Assembly: GCA_013398055.1 (NCBI GenBank)
Contig: VZRS01009490.1
Span: forward strand, 186,001 to 250,000
DNA from: Ifrita kowaldi
Taxonomy: Eukaryota > Chordata > Aves > Passeriformes > Cinclosomatidae
Direction: 5' to 3'
DNA: 64,000 nucleotides
Part shown: piece by piece, positions 48,630-59,048 of the stretch
Layout: the number at the start of each line of letters is the position of its first letter
Position numbering within the stretch: the stretch's first letter is position 1
Notes under the pieces: generated by a model
What the model was told of the DNA's origin: nothing
Database searches by the model: none
The model's input: the letters and a program-made list of their open reading frames with translations, nothing else
Position numbers and translations under genes: made by a program

Positions 48630-51480
48630 TGGAGCACGTTTACAGTGGGGACAGTATGTTCTGGAAGGACAGGAAGGAAAGAGGGTGTTGTATTTTATGC
48701 CAAAGCGTGTGCATTTCCCATGAAGTTCAGAAGTGATGCAGATGTGCTGCTCTCTCCACATGAGTCTGAGGGGGAGCAATGGAAGGAGATGGATCTTCTG
48801 TGGACTGTGAATACCTGAAGGAGAGCTTGAAGTGTCAATAAGGAGTATCAAGTGCCCAAATATTTGCTGGGAGAGCATGGTGGGTTCAAACTATCTGTAA
48901 CATCCTTGAAATGAATCAGGGACGTATCAAAAGGTAAAGGAAATTATAAAGAGACAAAGTGTTTTAGATTTGGTTCTGTCAAGTAGAGAGGAACTGGAAA
49001 AGAATCTGAAAAGGGGAGGTGAAAGGTGAAAGGGCTGCGAATCACTAATCTAAGAAAAGAAGGAAAGAGTTGCAGAAAAGAGTAAGGATAATGGAGTCCA
49101 GAAAAAAAAATTAAAAATAGCAAATTTCAGCAAGCCTGGGGAACTCATCTGTAGGGTCTCTTGGGAAGGTAATTTAAGCGATAAAGGAGGGCAGAAGAGC
49201 TGGCAGTTACAGTAAGAGAGTGTATTAAAGGCACAATAGCAGCCTATCTTGATACAGGGGAAGGACAGAGAGCACAGTGAGAAGCCATTACAACTGCATC
49301 AGGAGTACTTTAAGGGCCCAAAAATAAACTAAGAAAAAGAAATAATGACACAAAAGGGGAAAAAAAAGTGTATCATTAAGGATGAGGGATAAAAACCTCA
49401 GTGAGGGTTTGGGATTAAATGGGTTGCAGGTTGAAAGGAACATAAAGAGTAACACGAAACAGTCTTAAAAATACACTGAAAGTAGGAAAAACCATAGGAA
49501 ATTACTGGTCCATCACTTTACAGGGAAGGAGAATAAATAGTACATGATCCAAAGAAGACTGAAGAATTCAATGCCTTGCTGCAGACTATGTTAAAAAAAT
49601 TATGAACAGCTACTTAAGGCAATTAATTTTAACAAGATGATAAGAGGACAAAGCTCAAACAGAAAATGAGTAGGTTAAAGACTATGTAGATAGATAGAGT
49701 TATTCAAATTCCAAAGGTGTCATGTAATTCAAAGGATTTTGAAGGAGTTCACCAAAATAACCTGTGAACCATTTGCAATTACCTCTGAGGACTGGAGGAA
49801 GACACAAGAGAGGCCAGAGTACTAAAGCAGAGAAAGGAAAGAACACAGACAAAGGGGAACCCAAAACCATGAGGCCAGTCAGCCTCACCTGTATCCTTAG
49901 GCTGCCTCTGGAAGGAGTCACTAAACAATCTACACGCACCTTGGTAAAAGCCAGCTACAGGAAACAGCCATCAGGGATTTGCAAAGAATATGTCATGTCA
50001 GATCAACCAAATTTCCTCCTTGACTAAGTAGCACAAGTGTTAGATGAGAAGGCAGAGGTAGATATGTTCTCAGCTGACTTCACTGGGGCTTTCTGACAGT
50101 CTCATGTAACACCCTACAAGAAGTTGAAAGGAAGACAGGACAGAGAATATTTGTAAAATGTTTTTTCGTCATTACAAACATATTTATCCACACTCCAGAT
50201 GCTATTCTTTCTGCCCTGAGAAGGTCAAATGTTCAAAATTTGTTTGGTCAGACTATCTTGGCTGCTTTGAGGACAGACAGCAAGACACGAAGCTGCCATG
50301 CATTAACTGCTTCACAAAACCTGGCCTTTTCCCACTGAAAAATGAGAGGCAGCTGGAGGTGCCTCACCCCTCTATTAAAGAGGGGTCATTTATCATCTTT
50401 TACCTTAGATGAGAACATATAACTTCTTTCTTTCCAGTGATAGATCAGGAGGTGCAAAAAAACCCCCAACCTTCCTTGTCTGCCCATCTGTATACAGGAA
50501 GTGGCCATCGCCCTGGCAAAGTTAATGAGTTGTGTCCAGTCATTGAACCTTTCTCTTTAATGAACCCTGTGCACAAGAGTGAAGTTTAGATTACAGGCAT
50601 GTCTTGGATTCAGGTAAATCCAGCATTTCAACTGTAAATTGCAGCTTGCTATCAAACTCAGAGCATTACAAGGGGTCCTCTGGGGGTCTTTCATGCATGT
50701 GGCTCATTCAATACTATCTTTAATACCTTGAATGATATTACAGAAAAGACACATAAAATTTGCTGATAAAGCCAAGCTGAGAGGTGTTGCAGAGACCCCA
50801 GAAGGCAGGATGATAAACAAAAATGGTCTTGGCATTTTGAGGAATTGCTCTGATATAAACAAAATCAATAAATAAGTGTTCTGCTTGGAAGGAGAATTCC
50901 AGTGTAAAATAGGAAATAACTGGCAAAGCAGCAATGCTGCAGAAAAGAAGTCAGGGTGAGAGCTGAGCACTAAACAGGACTCGAAAATGTAGCAGAAAAG
51001 GCACATCTCATTCCTGACTGAATTGACATATGGAAGACACAGGAGGTAATTAGGATTATTCTCCTTTATCTTGGTGGTGAGACCCCAGGTGGAGTGTTGT
51101 GTCTAGGATTGGGCAACCCACTAAGATGTAGAAAGATTGGAGAGAGTCCAGAGGAAAACAGCAAGGATAGCAAGTTTAAAAATGGTCTGTGGGAAAACTG
51201 GCTTTCTTTTGTTTGGAAATCATGGTATGGGGAGAGATCTATCAATAGTCTCCCAGCCCATATAAGGTTATGGAAGAGGCCTCTCAAGGGAGAAAAATTT
51301 GGAGAGTAAATGTTTCACATTAGACTGACAGATTGTGCTAAAGAAGGGCAGCAGAAATCCCTCAGAAAACTTGGAGAGTTCCTCCTACAGAGCTTTTAAA
51401 GAACAGGTTAGACAGATATGTATCACTGATGAGAGATATATATCACTGATGAGATAAAATGTGTTTAATCCTGACCTCTG
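48630..51480 (+). repeat. Ancient CR1 LINE, about 2.9 kb, endonuclease end to 3' region
   Basis: The longest element in the window. Blocks in CR1 order on the plus strand: 'gagggtgttgtattttatgc' (48682, late endonuclease), 'aatttcagcaagcctgggga' with 'agagctggcagttacag' (49120-49215, linker), 'cctctgaggactggaggaag' (49782) and RPVSLT at about 49880 (reverse transcriptase). Then come a 'gacttcactggggctttctga' type block (50077, eroded 'DFSKAFD'), 'tttgctgataaagccaagctg' type (50758, the catalytic 'FADDTKL' region as LLIKPS-like frame debris) and 'gtgagaccccaggtggagtg' (51076). Last is 'aaagaacaggttagacagat' (51398). Stops and frameshifts are throughout, so it is inactive. A 20-base unit is duplicated near its end (51421-51454). 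Confidence 0.8.
51421..51460 (+). repeat. Tandem duplication of a 20-base unit
   Basis: The word tatcactgatgaga occurs at 51421-51434 and again at 51441-51454 with similar spacers. It lies at the 3' end of the old CR1 and is probably a local slippage duplication in it. Confidence 0.85.
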
Positions 51481-52924
51481 TAGAAAAAAATATCCTTCCA
51501 GCCCCGCATCCCTGGGTGAAGAAATGTCCTTTCCCTTCCTTTTCCCTCATGTCCAAAATCTCTACTTCTGCACTTGGGAGGGAGCACTGTAAATCAAAAT
51601 AGAGAAACCAGAAAGACATCACCTGGCTGAAGACAATGAAAAGCCAGGCAGGAGCTGTAACACTTTCAAGGGATGGATGAAGGCTGGATTCAGAGGGAAC
51701 AGAGGTGCCTCTCTGCAGCTCTGAATCAAGCAGTGGATAGCATCTTCTGCTGGCTTGCTCTAGACAGCTGCATGCTGAGCACAGGGAAGACAGACCCCTC
51801 CTCCCTCAGCATGCTTTGGATACTCCTCTAATATTTTGGGTAATCTATTGTATGTGGCCTTGAGAAATAGGTAGTTTCTGCACCACTCATCTTTTATTCC
51901 TTGAATTCAAGTGTTGTCACCTTTGTCCTACCCTGTGACTCAAAGAATTAGTAAAAACGGGAGCAGATAAGGAAGTTTTCACACACAAAATTGTCAGAAA
52001 ATAACACAAAACAAAAGTCAACATTCAATGGATATTATCTGAAAATGTCATCTTTACTCTGTAAGTAAAGAATTCCTTATTTCTGAATGCCTACTGAACA
52101 TATTTTTTGTGAAGTTTGTCACCATCTCAACTGCTGCTCCTGTCAGATTCCCTCATTTCACGTCCCGTCTCCTCCCCAAATTATCTACTTAAAGAGCAAG
52201 TAAAAACCATTTCATGTTGTCAGCAGAATGGGCTGATTTAAATCATGTGCATGAATGGCTACTGCAGTACTTTAAAGCTGTCCCAGCTACTTCCTCTCAA
52301 GAACAAACCAGAGGTTGTGTTACCATAATGTCTATTTTCTAAAAAATGAGAGGGGGCTTCTGACTTGCTGTGCCTGCTCTTGTGTCTTATACCAGGCAAA
52401 AGATGTTACAGCGGAATATACCAGGGTAAAATTTAGTTTTAAATGCATTCCTTCCCTAAAAAGCCTGGAGTATACTTAGAAAACTAAATGTCACCAAAGA
52501 AAACATTCCTTGAAAAGACAGCTCCAAACAAACAAGCTTGGCTGAAATCAACTTCCCTCAGTTTTCTCAGATTTTGGGACACATTTGTTCACTGCTTGAT
52601 AGAGCCAAATCTTAGGAAAAGATAAGAACAATTGTAGCATCTAATGTAGCTCCTCTACTAGCAGGACATACTGTGCTTTGTTAACCAAGCAAGGAAGAGA
52701 GGGGGAGTCTGGTTTGAAGACTAATCCGGGGCTCCTTCCTAACACAAGTGCTTTGCACTGCCCTTACTGAATTAACACTTGCTTTTACAGGTTCATGCCC
52801 TTTGCCCCCACCATGGCACTGTTCAGATGGACCACAAGATTGACCCCTGGTTCCCCTGGACTCCTGCAGCTGAGGCTGGAGTACTCCAGCAGTGGCGGAG
52901 CACAACAGATCAGAAGATGGAAGA
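51481..52924. other. Unassigned noncoding sequence
   Basis: No gene or repeat was recognised between the ancient CR1 and the next CR1 tail. Confidence 0.5.
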
Positions 52925-52994
52925 TCTAGTCTGGTTGGTTGAACTTGATGTTCTTGGACATCTTTTCCAACCTTGCTGATCTATGATTCTATGA
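52925..52994 (+). repeat. CR1-type 3' tail
   Basis: The word cttggacatcttttccaacc followed by tgatctatgattctatgat is the tail form of some avian CR1 elements. Only about 70 bases are recognisable. The sequence just upstream (52740-52920) was not assigned and might belong to the same insertion. Confidence 0.75.
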
Positions 52995-53189
52995 TGGTTG
53001 CATCTGGAACACTCATGAAAGTGCCCGGATGTGCTCAAAGGGGATCATGTCTGGATGGACAATGGAGGTTGGTGTGTTATCCACTGCTCTATGACTATTC
53101 AGGTTCAGCCCTGGGATGACCAAAGCTGCCATGGTTGACTCTTCTATAGCTCTGAAGAATAACAAGCTAACAAAACCCCAAAACAACCA

Positions 53190-53232
53190 ACCACCCTTGT
53201 TGGACCCTTCCAACTCAGGATATTCTGTGAAA
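53190..53232 (+). repeat. CR1-type 3' tail (ttccaactcaggatattctgtga form)
   Basis: A short piece with gttggacccttccaactc followed by aggatattctgtga. This tail form differs from the tail 200 bases upstream and matches the tail carried by the tRNA-Ile SINE at 54.55 kb. It could end a CR1 or a SINE; no tRNA-like head was convincing upstream. Confidence 0.7.
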
Positions 53233-54548
53233 TAACTGAGATGCACATAGCAGACTTGCAAGCTGCACTTTAGTGAAGCAAAAGGCTTGGCCAGGGTAAT
53301 GAGCTCTTCAGAAAATGAAACACAGTTCAAAACACTGGCTGGCAAGAGTTGCAATCAATGTGAAAGAAATAGCTGCATTTCCCAGTCAAGAAATCCCTTC
53401 AGTAACACTGGCAAGAATATAGTTTACTCAGAGCAACCAGATCCCAAAGAAACACTTGCTCAGGCGGAGTTGGGAATGTCAAATAAACCAGAGAGGAGCC
53501 GATTCACTTCTTATACACCACACCAGTGCAAAAACACTGCAGAAACATGGAAAGTGCCTGTAAACCAGCAGATGAGAATATTAGGTGCATGAGAAAACTG
53601 AAGTCAGGGGTTCTGAAACAGAAAGAATTAAGTCTTAAATAATTACCTTAGAACTTCATTTTCCTTCAAAGCAGATCTTATATTAATAACTTGGGTTTAG
53701 CTGGATTTCAGTACTATTAACTCATTGCCATGACAGTGATTTGCAGTAGTATCCTTACTCTGCAAGGTAACACACAAGTGAGAAACCAAACAAGGCAAAA
53801 GCTTAACCTTCCTGAAGCAGCTGGACATCCCAGGGGAGCTCAGACCCGCAAAGAACCACAGCACAGAGCCAGCACAGTCCTGCTGGCTGCAGATCTGAGC
53901 CAGCTTGGGCAGGTCTGGCCTCAGTGGTTTGCAGCCACAGCAGAGTTAATCCATGTCCTGGGTAATCCCCTCACAGGTAATTAAGAATTGACCATATCCT
54001 GGAACTACCTAAGAAAGGTCCACAACATCCTGCTCACTGCAAGCTTAATTCTGAAAATTCAGCTACAGAAACATAAGTGACCTCAATGCAAGGTGTTTCA
54101 CTGGGGACCAGAATATGCAAAGAGAAGAGAGGGGCAGCCACTCTCTAAAGCAAATAAATCTCTTTTGGGTGGGGTTAAACTGGGTAGCAGATAGGTTTAC
54201 AGCATACCACTAATTTGCCTTTATTCAGGTGTTCTGCATAGGAAATAACAGGTGTGTCCATCAATGCTGTGTGCTCTCTGCATGGCATTATGTAAAAGAT
54301 AAATATGTATATATCTCTCACACAGCTGAGCAACTTCAATAGGACATGATGAAGAAACTGCAATTAATATTTAATAAGGAATAAATCAGGTCAATAGCTA
54401 TGTGAATTTTTGCTGGTGCATTTACTGTTCAATGAATTAAATTTATACAGAAGAAATATTGCAGTACTTACCCAATACCAGATTAATTATACAGAGACTT
54501 ATATTCCCTGACCCGATATTTTGAACATCAATGCCTTAAATTAGCAAA
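53233..54548. other. Unassigned noncoding sequence
   Basis: A 101-codon frame at 53287-53592 is open but resembles no family I know and has no splice or start context. Otherwise nothing was recognised. Confidence 0.5.
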
Positions 54549-54669
54549 GATCCCAGAAGATTCTGAGTTGGAAGGGCCCCACAATGATCATTGACCTCGA
54601 CTCTTAAGTGAATGGCCTGGACAGGGATTGAACCTGAACCTTGGTGTTATTAGCACCATATTCAAAAGC
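54549..54669 (-). mobile_element. tRNA-Ile-derived SINE with CR1 3' tail (TguSINE1-like)
   Basis: Read on the minus strand the element starts with a tRNA-Ile-like head (about 54669 to 54613). It has tatggtgctaataacacca, which is the anticodon arm of tRNA-Ile with AAT at 54649-54651. It then has a B-box-like ggttcaatccc (54624-54634) and ends in ccaggcca, as the acceptor 3' strand of tRNA-Ile does. A short linker (ttcacttaagagt) leads to a CR1 tail, with 'tgatcattgtggggccc' then 'ttccaactcagaatcttctg'. The 5' part of the tRNA with the A box is missing or eroded. tRNA-Ile/CR1 chimeric SINEs are, to my knowledge, described from passerine birds, where they were mobilised by CR1 enzymes. It is not a functional tRNA gene: the D arm and acceptor 5' strand cannot be formed. 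Confidence 0.85.
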
Positions 54670-55786
54670 AAAAAAAAAAGAGTTCCAGGTTTTCTGGCAT
54701 GCTAACTTTTGGACACTCAATTTGAGATCTTTCAAAATGGTCTTGAGTTTCTCTAATGTACTAAGTTTGCTCACGCCTGAGAACAAATCAGGAGTTCCCA
54801 TTTCAGATATGGTTTCAACCCATGAAATGAGGGATCAAAATTAATCAGCAATATCAGAAATAATCTGGACCCAAAACAAATAGGCTTTAAAATCAGAAAA
54901 AGGAAAACAAAAAAGCCTGGCAAAGAAAGTTGAGCTCAAGTATCATCTTGTTTCCAACTGTGTCTCCGTGTGAAAGTTTCTTTTTGGAGATGGGAGGCTT
55001 TTGTCTTGCTCTGATCTGATTCTCAGCTTTTAGGAAAGCTGCCAGCAGCTGAGGAGCAGCTAGGTTTCACATGCTCACCTTGAACTTCATTTGATAGGTC
55101 CTAAACCAGTGTGCTCTTTGATTGGATTAGGAGGAGTGCACTGCGGCATTGCATCATTACCAGGATTTAGTTGACCTCTGGGAAAATGTACTTCTGATGT
55201 CCCCATCAATCTGGCCCCGTGTTTTTAGCTCAGGCAAGAGAGATGCTGAGGGAAGCTCCAAGAGAGCAGCCCAAGCCAAGCCTCTGTGCAGGATCTGTCC
55301 CCCGAGAGCAGAGAGCCCAGGCACTGACCCGTTTGTGTGACTTCTGCAGCCACTTGACTTTGCACAAGGTGACTGGCCCTGGCAGGGGAGCGGGGAGCTG
55401 AACCGGGAGTAACACAGCCAGGCAATGTACTGAGAGGCACGGAAGGAGGATGGAGGAGGGAGAGGAGGCTGTTGGACTGTGAAGCAATTTTTCAAACATG
55501 TGAGGAGCCTTTTCTCCCTTTTTAAATTTTTTTCCCCATAGATTTTCAAACAGCCTCCATTTATCAACGTATGAAGGAGATTGACTATAAAAGAAAAATC
55601 CAGTCCACAAGAAGATGAGGCTGAAGCCACTGCAGGCACTCAAAACATGCAAGGACACCTTGGTTTTCCACAGCTTTGATCTCACAATCAAGGACACCAG
55701 AAAGGGATTCCAATCTCTGCCCCTTCCATGTAACCATACAAGCTTAGGAGTTCCACATGAGAGAAAACCTGGGTTAGTGTGGAGAG
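54670..55786. other. Unassigned noncoding sequence
   Basis: No gene recognised. The GC-richer part at 55157-55697 is open in two minus frames (160 and 155 codons) and in other frames too. The overlap of long frames in several registers indicates base composition, not a protein. Confidence 0.5.
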
Positions 55787-56002
55787 AGAATCACAGAATG
55801 GTTTGGGTTGGATGGGACCTTAAAATGTGCTCATTCCACTCCCCTGCCAATGGGCAGGGACACCTTCCACTAGAACAGGTTGCTTAAAGCCCCATCCAAC
55901 CTGGTCTGGAACATTTCCAGGAATAGGGCATCCACAGTTTCTCTGAGCAACCTGTGCCAGTTCCTCCCCACCCTCACAGAGAGTTAAAGAATCCCTGGAG
56001 AA
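55787..56002 (-). repeat. CR1 LINE, 3' fragment
   Basis: A clear minus-strand CR1 end. The plus strand starts with aatcacagaatggtttgggt, then 'gggcagggacaccttccact', 'ggttgcttaaagccccatcc' and 'gcaacctgtgccag', fading around 56000. It is among the least diverged CR1 copies here, by eye. 5'-truncated, no coding core. Confidence 0.95.
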
Positions 56003-58363
56003 AGCGACCGTCCTTTTCCCATGGGTGTACCTGTGCTGAATCTCCTCTCTGAGTGTGAGCAAGAGGGTGAACTTAACATTGGTGTTAAATTAAGGCATTT
56101 TCTATCAAAGACCTAGGTTGTAGCAGAAGGGATTTTGGGCTGGATCTGAAGTTGGGTTTGGTTTGGTATCCTTTGTGCTTTTCAGTTTGATGCATTTGGG
56201 TAAGCGAGGCAGGCAGGACAGTTTTGTCTCTAAATAGTTTTAAACAATTTCATGGTTTGGTTTTAATATAGAAACAAGTGGTTGTTATGGAATAGGTTCA
56301 CAATACTGCAGGCAGACTTTGAAACACTTTTGTGAAACCCTCAGTTCACTTAATTGATGTACTATATATTTTTGTCATGAAAATAACTTACTTTTTAAAC
56401 ACTTTTTTAAAAGTTTAGCAGCAAACCTATGTTTTGGACTGAGTTCACCACATCCTCCTCTACATGGGATCGAGGAGTGAACTGAGCATTTGTCTAAGTC
56501 TATGTCAATCAAATATTTTGGTTGTGGCAGAAGGATTCTTGAGACAGACATCTAGCTGGGATTGGTCTGGGTTCCTCCTTCAGGAGAACTTTCTTTTTTT
56601 CCTCCTGTGATCTAATCCTTTGCACTTGCTTTGCTGTCACGAGATTTTTGTTTATTTAGGACAGTTCCCAGGTTTCACAGGGAAGCGTGACTCAGTGGAG
56701 CCGGTTGCAGTGAGGGAGAACAAACAGGGTAAAGGATTGTTTCAGCTTCTCATTTTCTGAGTGGTGCAGTGCCATGGGAAGACCAGAGCTGTTCCTCTCT
56801 CTCCAGACCAAGACCTCAACTGTTTAACCCACAGAATCACCATAGGATGTACAACTCCAAAGAGCTACAATGCAAATTTTCACAGCAGTCCCAGTCCCAT
56901 GGAAGCTCAGAGCTCATACAGCCAACCTTGATCTGAAATTGGCTACAAACCAGAGCCTTCACAACTGTTTGCATGGTCATACAAAGAAGAAACCTAGAGA
57001 AATTGCCCCAATCCCTTGTAATACTAAATTTGAAAATAAATGTAGTCAAATATTCCTTGAAGATTACCCATAAAGGGTTAATTTATCACTTATCTTTTAA
57101 TAAGCATTCTGAAACTAACTTTTAGAAAGCCCACCAGCCCAATATGTTGCCCACATCACAGTTTTTCATAATTACAAATGCTTCTTATCCAGGTGCTTGT
57201 GTCTGTTAAGATGGTTATAGAAGCAATTAATTATTTATTAAACCTTTAGCTGTTTATAATGAAAAATTCATAGAAAGTGTGACCATAAACAGACTAAGAT
57301 AGCAAATGCTTCAGTAGATGAAGAAAAAAAGAAAACTAAAAGCCTTTCCCTTCAGGCAGTCTAAGTGCCTTTTCACCCACCAGATCATGGTGCAGAATGG
57401 AAAAGTTCCTTTATCCTACACCAGTGTGTAGGATGCTGCTTGACATGGAAGAGGGACACACACCATCTCTCTGACAGCACTTCCTTGCGTGCATCAGATA
57501 AATTTGCATGCAGCAGTCAGCTCTGGACAATTTTCCAAAGCTTGTCACACAGCCAGCAATATCCCGATACTGTGGTGTGCAAGAATTTTCTCTTGCAAAG
57601 TGACTTCCCATACTGAGAGAGCACTCCCAGGTATCCTCATTTTTGCAGACGGTAAAGCTGTTTCTCTCTTCCCCCATGACACCACCTAACCAACTGATTT
57701 TTGTAACCCCCAGCATTACCATTTAGTGGGCTTAGGGCGATTGTTTTGTTGGTATCATGTATTCAAAGTCAACAATAAGTATCAAATGCATAAAATCACT
57801 GTGGGTTTTTTTCCTGAGAAATGGATTCCTTTTATCCTAAAACGTGGTGGGTGTGTTATCAATTCTTCTGTACCATAACCCAGAAGTAACAAGCTATTGC
57901 TAAAGCTTTGCTTGACTGCCTTCATCATCAAATCTCATTTTTTGTCACTGGCATTGTCTGAAAAAAGCATCTACACCACATGGGGCAGCCCTAAATGAAC
58001 ACAGCAATGGAAGGCTGATGAAAGCTTTGTAGGCTGTTATGAGAAACAAAACAAAAGTGTGGGAGGTATGTGCAACAGCAAATGCATTTAAAAAATAAAG
58101 GTAACCTTCTGAAAATTTTTCTACCCTGATCATCAGGCAAGAGGGATACAAATTCCAATATGAACTTAGTTGATGAATTTTATAGGAAATGTGCGGGTTT
58201 CTTTGTTTCATGTTCCTCAAAGGCTGCAAAATCAAAGCTGACCTGACAAACATCCAGCATCTCTCAGTTTCACCCAGGATAAAAAGGGGAGAAAGAAAGA
58301 CACAGGAATCTGACAGACCTCAAAGTACTGGTGGTACATACAAATGATGTCATCGATCTTGAC
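56003..58363. other. Unassigned noncoding sequence
   Basis: No gene or transposon was recognised. Open frames here (for example 57411-57722 minus and 57945-58253 minus) match no family I know. Confidence 0.5.
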
Positions 58364-59048
58364 CATCACAGAATTATCGAATCATTATGGTTGGAAACAG
58401 CTTCCAAGGTCATCGAGTCCAATCTTTCACTAAACACCACCACATCAACTAAACAGTAACATTAAATGCCATGTCCAGCTGTTTCTTGAACACTTCCAGG
58501 GATGGTGACTGCACTGCCTCCCTGTTCCAATGCTTAACAACGCTTTCAGTGAAAAAAATCTTCCTGATATCGACCCTGAACCTCCCCCAAGGCACAGCTC
58601 GAGGCCTTTTCCTCTTACCCTGTCTGTCACTGGTTGCCTGGGAAAGAGATCGACCCCCACCCTGCTACAGCTCCTCGCAAGGAGTTGCAGAGAGTGACAA
58701 GGTCTCCCCTGAGCCTCCTTTTCTTCAGACTAAACACCCCCAGCTCTGTCAGCTCCTCCTCATAGGACTCTCCAGACCCTTCCCCAGCTCTGTTGTCCTT
58801 CTCTGGACTCACTCCAGCCCTTCAAGATCTTTCTTGCAGTGAGGGGCCCAGAACTGGACACAGCACTCAAGGTGAGGCCTCCCCAGTGCCCAGCACAGAG
58901 GGACAATCACTGCCCTGCTCCTGCTGGCCACACTATTGCTGACACAGAATGCCAGCAGCCCACTGGCCTCCTTGCCCAGCACAAGCACATGCAAGCTCAA
59001 GTTCAGCCTTTGCCAACCAGCACCCCCAGGGCCCTTTCCTCAGCTGTG
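58364..59048 (-). repeat. CR1 LINE, about 0.7 kb, distal reverse transcriptase to 3' end
   Basis: A minus-strand CR1 copy. On that strand the frame at 58809-59000 carries 'SVASRSRAVIVPL' and RPHLECCVQFWAPHCKKDLE. The next frame (58627-58812) carries ELGVFSLKKRRLRGDL. These are consecutive landmarks of the distal CR1 ORF2 split by a frame change. The 3' end at 58364 shows degenerate octamers and 'tcatcgagtccaa'. The tail differs from the copies at 55.8 and 23.5 kb, so it is likely another CR1 subfamily. 5'-truncated and inactive. Confidence 0.95.

Noticed and set aside
53287..53592. 101-codon plus frame as a gene
   Set aside because: No family resemblance, no splice or promoter context, and such lengths are expected by chance.
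54613..54669. A tRNA-Ile gene on the minus strand
   Set aside because: Only the anticodon arm, T arm and acceptor 3' strand remain. The 5' half with the A box cannot be formed and a CR1 tail follows, so it is a SINE head.
55157..55697. 160- and 155-codon minus frames as genes
   Set aside because: They overlap in different registers, with other frames also open. Base composition explains it and no domain is recognised.
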